Part shown: piece by piece, positions 26,338-33,628 of the stretch | Layout: each line of letters starts with the position of its first letter | Numbering within the stretch: position 1 is the first letter of the stretch | Assembly (NCBI GenBank): GCA_029881255.1 | Contig: JAOUMY010000005.1 | Span: 130,479 to 194,478 of the forward strand | DNA from: Gammaproteobacteria bacterium | Lineage (GTDB): Bacteria; Pseudomonadota; Gammaproteobacteria; S012-40 | Length of the DNA stretch: 64,000 bases | Direction: 5' to 3' | Notes under the pieces: model-generated | Database searches by the model: none | Told to the model about the DNA's origin: nothing | Seen by the model: only the letters and a program-made list of their open reading frames with translations | Position numbers and translations under genes: made by a program

Positions 26338-26377
26338 ATGCAAGGACAAATATCGACTTTGTAACGAGCTATAAAAT

Positions 26378-27265
26378 ATGAATGCGGAAACTTTTAGTCA
26401 GGCAAATTGGACGACGATCGCTGAAATCGAAAACAGTGGACAGATCTCGTGTATCGATGGTCGTCATAGTCATTGTGTGGTTGGCGCTCCTGGTGGAAAC
26501 ATCGGCGAGATGATTTTAATGTTGTCAGCGACAGAAAAATTGGGGAAATTCAATTTTTCATCTCACCAACTCGAGCAGCTGCTGGCCAATTACGCGAGTA
26601 GTTTTGGACGCTTTTATATGCATACCGATACGCACGCGGTAAAACGTCTATTAAGTCGTATCGAAAAAGATCCCGAGTTGCAGGACTGGGCCAGATCATT
26701 TAATGGCAATACCCGAAAATTTTTCGACGCGCTCATTTTGATCGACAAAGAAATGTCGGACAAGCTTCTGCCTTTTCTATTGATGCCCGAACATATTGGA
26801 TGCGGCCACCTTAAACTGCTTATTCAACAGCCACAAAAATATCAGGTGCGTAAATCCCTGGTACTTCAGACGCTAACCAGTTTTTTCCAACTCATGTGGC
26901 TAGGCAATCGTCGCATGCACTGGGAAATGCTTGAAGGTGATCACGAGGAAAAACAAGTCATCGTTATCGACTCCGAGCTGGAACTCGAAGACAACTCGGC
27001 GATTCCCTTTGCGTGTAACCATGATAATGAGCAACGCTTTGTGGCACACTCTGCCGCACGTCGCTTCTTTCATCGTCGTGACGCAGGGTTTATCAATAAA
27101 TTTGTTTCCTATATGGGAGAAACAGCGATTAATGCTGATCTGCTTATAGGTGAAATCGCAAGACTCGCAGAACTGCAAATGGGTAATACCCTCAATGCAC
27201 TGGCAAAAGATCTGCCGGTGGTCCGCGTAGTCGTTTCAGCAGAATCTTCTAACCAATCGAGGTGA
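26378..27265 (+). CDS. Uncharacterised protein with a carbonic-anhydrase-like zinc motif
   Basis: The product is 295 residues with no signal peptide or membrane helix. Residues 25-29 read C-I-D-G-R, the Cys-x-Asp-x-Arg zinc/dyad motif of beta-type carbonic anhydrases, followed by APGGNIGEM. A later segment, PEHIGCGHLKLL, contains His139-x-x-Cys142. Another cluster is HTDTH at 82-86. These residues could bind one zinc as in beta, CsoSCA or LCIB-like enzymes, but I cannot place it in a named family. It is the first gene of a sigma-54 unit with a rhodanese, opposite the persulfide dioxygenase unit. A hydratase, or another thiol/zinc chemistry on CO2 or a sulfur species, is possible. Confidence 0.6.
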   Translation: MNAETFSQANWTTIAEIENSGQISCIDGRHSHCVVGAPGGNIGEMILMLSATEKLGKFNFSSHQLEQLLANYASSFGRFYMHTDTHAVKRLLSRIEKDPELQDWARSFNGNTRKFFDALILIDKEMSDKLLPFLLMPEHIGCGHLKLLIQQPQKYQVRKSLVLQTLTSFFQLMWLGNRRMHWEMLEGDHEEKQVIVIDSELELEDNSAIPFACNHDNEQRFVAHSAARRFFHRRDAGFINKFVSYMGETAINADLLIGEIARLAELQMGNTLNALAKDLPVVRVVVSAESSNQSR

Positions 27266-27268
27266 GTT

Positions 27269-27619
27269 ATGGCCTATACCGAAAAGTTTCAACAAATGGC
27301 AGACGCGGCGCGCGCCCGTGTGACGGAAGTCGCTCCTGAGGATGTCGATGCACTGATGTCTGCGGGCGCGATTGCACTGGATATACGCGATAAGGAAGAA
27401 CACGATGCGGGACATATTCCTGGTTCCAAGAATATCAGCCGCGGCAAACTGGAGATGAATGTCGAGGGTGAGATTCCAAACCTGGATGCAACAGTCATTT
27501 GCTATTGCAATGCTTATAATCGTGGCGCCTTATCCGCTGCAACGCTGAAAGACATGGGTTATGTCAATGCGCGTTATATTGCCGGTGGACTTAACGCCTA
27601 CAAGGCATTACAGGCCTAA
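27269..27619 (+). CDS. Rhodanese-like sulfurtransferase
   Basis: The product is 116 residues, a single rhodanese domain. ALDIRDKEEHDAGHIPGSKN is the typical N-terminal half, and the active-site loop is CNAYNRGA near residue 75, with Cys as the persulfide carrier. A helix of about 20 residues precedes the domain. It starts 3 nt after the upstream gene and has a GAGGTGAG Shine-Dalgarno inside that gene's end. The stop is one base from the stop of the convergent sigma-54 regulator. It probably transfers sulfane sulfur in the same pathway as the dioxygenase. Confidence 0.92.
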   Translation: MAYTEKFQQMADAARARVTEVAPEDVDALMSAGAIALDIRDKEEHDAGHIPGSKNISRGKLEMNVEGEIPNLDATVICYCNAYNRGALSAATLKDMGYVNARYIAGGLNAYKALQA

Positions 27620-27620
27620 A

Positions 27621-28577
27621 TTAAATCAATTGATGCTCACGCATTTTGCGCCAAAGAGTTGCCCGGCTCATGCCGAGCAACTCAGCGGCCTTACCCTTGC
27701 GTCCATTGGCATCACGCAAGGCGAGTTGGATTTGTTGTCGTTCTGACATTCCACCACCGCCACGCTCTCGCGTAATTTCATTTTCACCACGTAACTCGGG
27801 TGGTAAATCTTCCAGTAGCAATGTTTCTCCCACGCCGATGGCGAATGCGCCTTCCAGTGCATTACGCAATTCTCGAATATTACCCGGCCATTGATAGGCA
27901 ATCATTGCCTCATAAGCGGGTTGCGCAATACCTGTCACGAAGCGAAAACCCTGCTTGTTAAATTCTTCGATGAATTGCCAGGTGAGTGCCTCGACATCAC
28001 CTTTGCGTTCGCGCAATGGAGGTAGAAATAATTTTACTACGCGCAGACGATACATAAGGTCTTCTCGAAAACGACCTTTCTCTACTTCTTCGCGCAGGGC
28101 GCGATGGGTTGCGGAGATCACGCGCACATCAGTTGAACGGGTTTGAGTAGCGCCTACCGGAGTAAACACACGCTCTTGCAACACGCGTAGCAAACGCGCT
28201 TGCACATCGATAGACATCTCACCGATTTCATCGAGAAACAAGGTGCCGTGGTTGGCCAGTTCGAACAAACCTTTTTTATCTGTAATCGCGCCGGTAAACG
28301 CGCCCTTTACATGGCCGAACAATTCCGAAGCCAGCAAATCCGAACCGAGAGTGGCGCAGTTTACCGCCTGCCACGGTCCTTTGGTTCGCGGGCTGATATT
28401 GTGCACCGCGCGCGCCGCCAGCTCTTTACCGGTACCGGTTTCCCCGCGTATCAGGACGCTGGTATCGGTACGCGCCACCCGTTCGATCAGTTTGAAAAAA
28501 TCGAGCATGCACGGCGCAACAGTCACGATATTCTGAAACACGGTGATCTTGATATCTGGTCGTTTGATGATATTCAT
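27621..28577 (-). CDS. Sigma-54-dependent activator, FisR/PspF-like
   Basis: The product is 318 residues from the ATG at 28577. An upstream in-frame start at 28640 lies inside the operator palindromes and is less likely. The AAA+ domain has Walker A GETGTGKE (about 45-52), the sigma-54 contact loop GAFTGA (about 92), Walker B LFLDEIGEM and an arginine-finger region. The C-terminus is a Fis-type HTH (KAAELLGMSRATLWRKMRE). Only about 22 residues precede the AAA+ core, so no large sensory domain exists. Cys23 and one Cys near 74 are candidates for thiol sensing. FisR regulators that respond to sulfane sulfur are known beside persulfide dioxygenase genes. Confidence 0.9.
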   Translation of the reverse strand: MNIIKRPDIKITVFQNIVTVAPCMLDFFKLIERVARTDTSVLIRGETGTGKELAARAVHNISPRTKGPWQAVNCATLGSDLLASELFGHVKGAFTGAITDKKGLFELANHGTLFLDEIGEMSIDVQARLLRVLQERVFTPVGATQTRSTDVRVISATHRALREEVEKGRFREDLMYRLRVVKLFLPPLRERKGDVEALTWQFIEEFNKQGFRFVTGIAQPAYEAMIAYQWPGNIRELRNALEGAFAIGVGETLLLEDLPPELRGENEITRERGGGGMSERQQIQLALRDANGRKGKAAELLGMSRATLWRKMREHQLI

Positions 28578-28618
28578 GGCCTGCTTCCTGGGTGATGTTA
28601 ATAACCAGTCTAGCAGAT

Positions 28619-28640
28619 ACGTTGCAACGTGTTGCAACAC
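28619..28640. promoter_or_regulatory. Tandem activator palindromes between the regulator and sulP
   Basis: ACGTTGCAACGT (28619-28630) and GTGTTGCAACAC (28629-28640) overlap. Their GTTGCAAC cores are 10 bp apart, one helical turn, so both face the same side of the DNA. The same core occurs at 26253-26260. The site lies about 95 bp upstream of the sulP sigma-54 promoter and 42 nt upstream of the regulator start, so it may also control the regulator. Confidence 0.78.
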
Positions 28641-28731
28641 TTTGTAACCACAATGCTTACCCGTGTATAGGTAATAGCCCTATCCTATTGTTTATTCTGT
28701 TTATTTATTGATACAAAAAGTTGGCCTACTC

Positions 28732-28747
28732 GATGCAATACCACTAA
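28732..28747 (+). promoter_or_regulatory. Sigma-54 promoter of sulP
   Basis: TGGCCTACTCGATGCA shows GG-N10-GC spacing with a TGCA -12 box. The expected start is about 28759, 20 nt before the ATG at 28779. Confidence 0.72.
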
Positions 28748-28778
28748 AAATCAGATCAACTAATATCAGAGGTGAAAC

Positions 28779-30485
28779 ATGAACGCGCGACTCAAGCAAT
28801 TCTTTCCAGCCATGAACTGGCTGATGAATTACCGCAAGGAAAATCTCAAAGGCGATATCTCCGCGGGTCTTACCGTCGGCGTGATGTTAGTGCCACAGGG
28901 AATGGCCTATGCCATGCTCGCTGGCCTGCCCCCCATCATCGGTCTCTACGCCTCAATTATTCCAGTCATTGTTTACGCATTGCTCGGCACTTCCAATCAA
29001 CTGGCAGTCGGCCCGGTCGCGATTGTGTCACTAATGACAGCTGCGGGTGTTGGCGCACTAGCCAACGGCAGCACGGAAGCCTATATCGCCTACGCGGTGT
29101 TGTTATCACTCATGGTCGGCGTGATGCAACTTACGCTCGGTGTTGGACGCTTCGGCTTTCTGGTGAATTTTCTTTCGCACCCAGTCATCAGCGGATTTAC
29201 CAGTGCCGCCGCCTTGATCATCGGTTTCAGCCAATTAAAGCACTTGCTCGGCGTGAACATTCCGCGCAGTCATCACATTCATGAGATTCTCATGAATGCG
29301 TTTGATCAGATTAGCAATATTGAAATCACGACGTTCTCAATAGGCATTGCCAGTGTTGCCCTGCTAATGTGGCTGAAAAAGATCAAGCCCATGTTTCCAA
29401 GCGCGTTACTCGTTGTTGTATTGAGTACTCTAGTGGTCTGGTTCTTTGAATTGAACAAGTCTGGCGTGAAGATTGTTGGTGATGTACCTGCAGGCTTGCC
29501 GTCTTTGTCACTACCAACTTTTGAGTGGAGTGTTGTTTCACAACTACTACCCACAGCGATTGCCATCACCATGGTCGGTTTCATGGAATCAATTTCGGTT
29601 GCCAAGGCGTTTGCACGACGCAATCGTTATGATGTTAATCCTAACCAGGAACTGATCGCACTTGGCGCTGCCAATATTGCCGGTAGCTTTTTCAAAGCCT
29701 ATCCGGTAACCGGTGGTTTTTCTCGTACAGCTGTCAACGGGCAAGCCGGTGCAAACACGCCCTTAGCATCGCTAATTACAGCGGCGTTGATAGCCATTGT
29801 ATTGCTGTTCCTGACACCGCTGTTCTATTTCCTGCCTAAAGCCGTACTGGCAGCGATTATCATGACGGCGGTATTTGGTCTGGTGGATATCAAAGAAGTT
29901 AAACATCTTTACCACGTCAAACGTTCTGATTTGGCGCTGTTGGTTGTCACCTTCTTTGCTACGCTAACCATGGGAATTGAGACAGGCATATTAACAGGCG
30001 TGGGAGTGTCTTTACTGTGGGTCATCATCCGTACAACTCGCCCGCATGTTGCCGAACTCGGTCAAATGCCGGACTCAGATGCATACCGCAATATTGCGCG
30101 TCACCCTGAGGCGAAAACAAGTGACGGCTTACTGGTGTTGCGTGTCGATGCCCAGTTCTATTTTGGCAATGCGACTTTCCTGAAAGATACGGTGAAGCGC
30201 TATGTTGCTGAGGCGACTAAACCGCTCAAAGCAATCGTTATCGAGGCTGCCAGTATCAATCAGCTGGATTCCTCCGCCGACTCGACTTTGCATGAACTTG
30301 TAGACGAACTACGCACCCAAGGCATTGAGCTCTACTTTGCCAACGTCAAAGGACCGGTAATGGATGTAATGCATCGTTCGGCGTTGGATGAGAAACTAGG
30401 CCGCGATCATTTCTTCGCGAGTCTGTCTAATGCCATCGACAGCATACGGAAAAGTCTAAACACAAGGACCGTTTCTTATTCCTAA
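28779..30485 (+). CDS. SulP family anion transporter with C-terminal STAS domain
   Basis: The product is 568 residues. The SulP membrane core spans about 25-420 and begins GDISAGLTVGVMLVPQGMAYAM, the family signature, followed by GLPPIIGLYASIIPVIVYAL. A STAS domain occupies about 440-560, starting near VLRVDAQFYFGNATFL. SulP proteins carry sulfate, bicarbonate or other anions. A sigma-54 promoter and the shared GTTGCAAC sites place it under the sulfur regulator. It could export sulfate or sulfite made by persulfide oxidation, or import bicarbonate. AGAGGTG precedes its ATG. A strong terminator follows. Confidence 0.93.
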   Translation: MNARLKQFFPAMNWLMNYRKENLKGDISAGLTVGVMLVPQGMAYAMLAGLPPIIGLYASIIPVIVYALLGTSNQLAVGPVAIVSLMTAAGVGALANGSTEAYIAYAVLLSLMVGVMQLTLGVGRFGFLVNFLSHPVISGFTSAAALIIGFSQLKHLLGVNIPRSHHIHEILMNAFDQISNIEITTFSIGIASVALLMWLKKIKPMFPSALLVVVLSTLVVWFFELNKSGVKIVGDVPAGLPSLSLPTFEWSVVSQLLPTAIAITMVGFMESISVAKAFARRNRYDVNPNQELIALGAANIAGSFFKAYPVTGGFSRTAVNGQAGANTPLASLITAALIAIVLLFLTPLFYFLPKAVLAAIIMTAVFGLVDIKEVKHLYHVKRSDLALLVVTFFATLTMGIETGILTGVGVSLLWVIIRTTRPHVAELGQMPDSDAYRNIARHPEAKTSDGLLVLRVDAQFYFGNATFLKDTVKRYVAEATKPLKAIVIEAASINQLDSSADSTLHELVDELRTQGIELYFANVKGPVMDVMHRSALDEKLGRDHFFASLSNAIDSIRKSLNTRTVSYS

Positions 30486-30489
30486 ACTT

Positions 30490-30523
30490 CGGGGACCAGA
30501 GAACAGTCGTTTCCTGGTCCCCG
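30490..30523. terminator. Convergent terminator after sulP
   Basis: CGGGGACCAG (30490-30499) pairs perfectly with CTGGTCCCCG (30514-30523), followed by a T-rich ACTTTATT. It lies between sulP and the convergent sensor kinase and can serve both. Confidence 0.85.
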
Positions 30524-30526
30524 ACT

Positions 30527-33187
30527 TTATTCGATGAGTTCCTTGATCGTGTCTGCTAGCTGTTGACTACTGGTTCTCGACTTCAACAAAACCGCATTTA
30601 CCTTGTCGGCATATTCACTGGACACATCAAGTGCAGAAAATATGACCACTCTTGGTGGAAAAACCCGTCTCTCGATTATATCGATGAGATCCAGCCCAGA
30701 CCCATCAGGCATGCCTATGTCCAAAAGTACGAGATCAAAATCCGTGCTTTCCAACTTTTCTCGTGCGGAGGCAATCGTCTTCACCCATGTAAGTTCACAG
30801 ACATCATTAATAACGGATTTGACGATCGTATGCACGTCACCTTCATCCTCAACGTGTAATACACTTGGCATTCCACCTGGGCCAGCTGCCTGCTTCACTG
30901 CCTTGATTAACCTCGCTTGATCAATCGGCTTCTGTAACCAGTCGACTACCCCAATTGCACTGCCATTTAACTCTCTTCTTGCCTCATCTGCCTTGACAGA
31001 CACCACAACCACGGGGATCTGTTGCGTGCTGGCCTCAGTCCTAAGTTTTTCAAGAAAACTAATACCGTCCTGTCCCGGTAGTATCAAGTCCAATGTAATC
31101 GCACGGAACTGTTTGGGGTTTCGCTGTAGTATTTCGTAAGCCTGCTGGGCATCGTAGGCGATTAGGGTGTTGAAGCCACGCTCAGCCAGCATACGTTTTA
31201 GCAAGGCAGCAACATCAGGATCGTCCTCGACTATTAATATGCAAGGCTGATGATCTGGCACTCGCCTGTAAGGTTTATTTTCAGGCTGTGATGAAACCAC
31301 GCCAATCAGTTCGGGAAGCTCTATGTAGAAACTGGTTCCTACACCCTGCCTACTAAAGAAATCAATTTTACCCCCAAGCTTTTCCATAATGGTCTTACTG
31401 ATGTTCAAACCTAAACCTGTACCACCCTTACGACGAACGTCAGTAGAATCCTGTTGCGTAAATTTCTCAAACAATCTGGACTGAAACTCAAGAGGTATGC
31501 CCGGGCCATGATCAGAAACCGTTACACGTAAAGTATCATGATGATGGCGAGCCACACTGATCTCGACCGTGTCTCCCTCCGGCGAAAACTTGGCCGCATT
31601 CGACAATAGATTTGCAAATACCTGAAATAATCGGTCCCTATCAACATAGATTCGTACAGCTTCCAATCTTTGTTTTATAACGAAGTTAACCCCAAACTGT
31701 TTACCATAGGCCTCGTTTTCCTGTATTACCTGATCAAGCAACGGCATAAGCTCCACATTCTGAAACTTAAAGGCCATTTTGCCCGATTCAATTTTCTGTA
31801 TGTCCAGGATATCGTTTATCAGCAATAGCAGACGCTCGGTATTATTGCTCGCAATCCTGGCCATCTCGGCCGCAAGATCCGGCAAATTACCTGCCGTACC
31901 ACTGTTGAGAATGTCCAGAGAACCTCTTATCGACGTCAGTGGTGTACGTAACTCGTGACTAACCGTAGAGATAAACTCATTTTTCATGGACTCAATACGT
32001 TTACGCTCCGAGATGTCGCGAACGATACCAGTAAATATCACTTCACCGCTAATCCTCAATTCATTCACCGCCAGTTCAAGCGGAAAAATGGTGCCGTCTT
32101 TTCTCTGCCCGGTCAGCTCACGAGTAAGCCCAATAACCTTTTTCTCTCTTGTTGTCAAATAGTCGGTAATATATCCATCGTGTTCATCGGAGTATCGTTT
32201 AGGCATCAAGAATTTTACATTTTTCCCTATCGCCTCACTTGCGTTGTAACCAAAAACAACTTCCGCTGCTGAGTTAAAACTCTGAATGATACCGCGCTTA
32301 TTAATGGTAATAATTCCGTCCACAACGTTATCGAGCACTGCTTGAAGGCGCCCACTAGCTATTTTCAGTTTATTTTCGTTTTCGCTGATATGTCGAATAT
32401 TTTGCAGATAAACATCAATAAAAAACCACAGAATCACGAGGTAAGCAAACAAACGCAGCATATGCCATAACCACCAAGTGGCATCCCACAACTCAGAAAA
32501 ATGAAAAAGCAAACCAGCGATACCAAAAAGTAAACAATGATTCGCAAGCAGTAGTCGCTCTTCCCTTCTTACGTGAAACTTATGCGACCAGGCAAAAAAA
32601 ACCCACGCCACAAGAAAACCTACCCCACCTGTGATATTTAAAAATTCGGCAACGTCTGTAAAGTCGCCCTCGACAACCATCGCCGGAATTTTTTCTGGTA
32701 ACGCTAAAGACAATATACCAACGAGTACACTGATAAACGCCACCACATAGGGCACACTCCGTATGCCGGGTATTCGTGAAACGCGATCGGGAAGTATAAC
32801 TAAGGCGAACGTAACACCACCGACAAAAGTCGCCAGACTATGCAGCCAAACAAATACTTCTCCTGGTTCTACACCGGCATGAAACCCATCCAGCAGCCCC
32901 ATCCCCATCAAGGTGGTCGCAACCCAAATATACGAAGGGCTCAGGTTCTCACTACGACGCATGCTAATTATAATTACTGCTAACAACACAGCTGCAAAAG
33001 AACCTACACTTTCAACCAAGGCGTGAAACGGCTCATAGTCCCAATGCCAATCTGAAATCGTATTTGAAAATAGTAACGCTAGACCAACAGGAATCACCGC
33101 GCCAGGAATTACCGTCGTTAGAAAGGCAAACCACCACGAAGTTTGTTTGGCTGCCACCTTATCTTCTTGAATCACCCCATTTGTCAT
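30527..33187 (-). CDS. Membrane hybrid histidine kinase with PAS and two receiver domains
   Basis: The product is 886 residues. About seven or eight membrane helices at 20-270 form a MASE-like sensor with few periplasmic residues. A PAS domain follows at about 285-400. It resembles the FixL PAS (MPKRYSDEHDGYI) but has KKVIG where heme-binding FixL has a His, so heme binding is doubtful. The HisKA box is STVSHELRTPLTSI (about 410) and the HATPase has HGPGIP and GGTGLGL. Two receiver domains follow: ILIVEDDPDV with LDLILPGQDG (about 640-755) and VLHVEDEGDV with LDIGMPDGSG (about 770-886). It is the third gene of a minus-strand phosphorelay cluster. Confidence 0.92.
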   Translation of the reverse strand: MTNGVIQEDKVAAKQTSWWFAFLTTVIPGAVIPVGLALLFSNTISDWHWDYEPFHALVESVGSFAAVLLAVIIISMRRSENLSPSYIWVATTLMGMGLLDGFHAGVEPGEVFVWLHSLATFVGGVTFALVILPDRVSRIPGIRSVPYVVAFISVLVGILSLALPEKIPAMVVEGDFTDVAEFLNITGGVGFLVAWVFFAWSHKFHVRREERLLLANHCLLFGIAGLLFHFSELWDATWWLWHMLRLFAYLVILWFFIDVYLQNIRHISENENKLKIASGRLQAVLDNVVDGIITINKRGIIQSFNSAAEVVFGYNASEAIGKNVKFLMPKRYSDEHDGYITDYLTTREKKVIGLTRELTGQRKDGTIFPLELAVNELRISGEVIFTGIVRDISERKRIESMKNEFISTVSHELRTPLTSIRGSLDILNSGTAGNLPDLAAEMARIASNNTERLLLLINDILDIQKIESGKMAFKFQNVELMPLLDQVIQENEAYGKQFGVNFVIKQRLEAVRIYVDRDRLFQVFANLLSNAAKFSPEGDTVEISVARHHHDTLRVTVSDHGPGIPLEFQSRLFEKFTQQDSTDVRRKGGTGLGLNISKTIMEKLGGKIDFFSRQGVGTSFYIELPELIGVVSSQPENKPYRRVPDHQPCILIVEDDPDVAALLKRMLAERGFNTLIAYDAQQAYEILQRNPKQFRAITLDLILPGQDGISFLEKLRTEASTQQIPVVVVSVKADEARRELNGSAIGVVDWLQKPIDQARLIKAVKQAAGPGGMPSVLHVEDEGDVHTIVKSVINDVCELTWVKTIASAREKLESTDFDLVLLDIGMPDGSGLDLIDIIERRVFPPRVVIFSALDVSSEYADKVNAVLLKSRTSSQQLADTIKELIE

Positions 33188-33212
33188 TGTTGTTTTCCCT
33201 TTTGCATAAGTA

Positions 33213-33611
33213 CTACTGTGAAAACTGTTGCCAAATCTCCCGTATCTGATCAGCCAGTTTCATAGCTGAAAATGGTTTGGCAATAATACCCTCGGCCCCC
33301 AATGCATTTAGCTGTACCAGCTTATCTGCCTGCACCTTGGCAGTCATAAAAATTGCCGGCACTTTTTCGATCTCGGAAATTTTTCTCAGGGCAATTAATG
33401 TCGCCGGACCATCCATCTCCGGCATCATCACATCTAGCACTATAATATCCGGTTGAAATGATGCTGCTATGTCTATGGCCTCTTTTCCGGAACTACAGAT
33501 CTGTAATGTAAATCCGCCTATCATCTCCAAAGCAACTTCCGCAACCCGCTGAATATCCGGCTCATCCTCTACAAGCAAAATTCGTTGTAACTCTGGCATA
33601 GTGTAAGTCAC
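33213..33611 (-). CDS. Single-domain response regulator (CheY-like)
   Basis: The product is 132 residues, a lone receiver domain. The acidic pair is VEDEPDI near residue 14, the phosphoacceptor is in VLDVMMPEMDG near residue 57, the conserved Thr is in MTAKVQ and the Lys in AKPFS near 111. There is no output domain. It lies between two hybrid kinases, 17 nt after the upstream one and 25 nt before the downstream one, and probably moves phosphate between them. Confidence 0.93.
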   Translation of the reverse strand: MTYTMPELQRILLVEDEPDIQRVAEVALEMIGGFTLQICSSGKEAIDIAASFQPDIIVLDVMMPEMDGPATLIALRKISEIEKVPAIFMTAKVQADKLVQLNALGAEGIIAKPFSAMKLADQIREIWQQFSQ

Positions 33612-33628
33612 CTTCTAAGCTGGACTAA

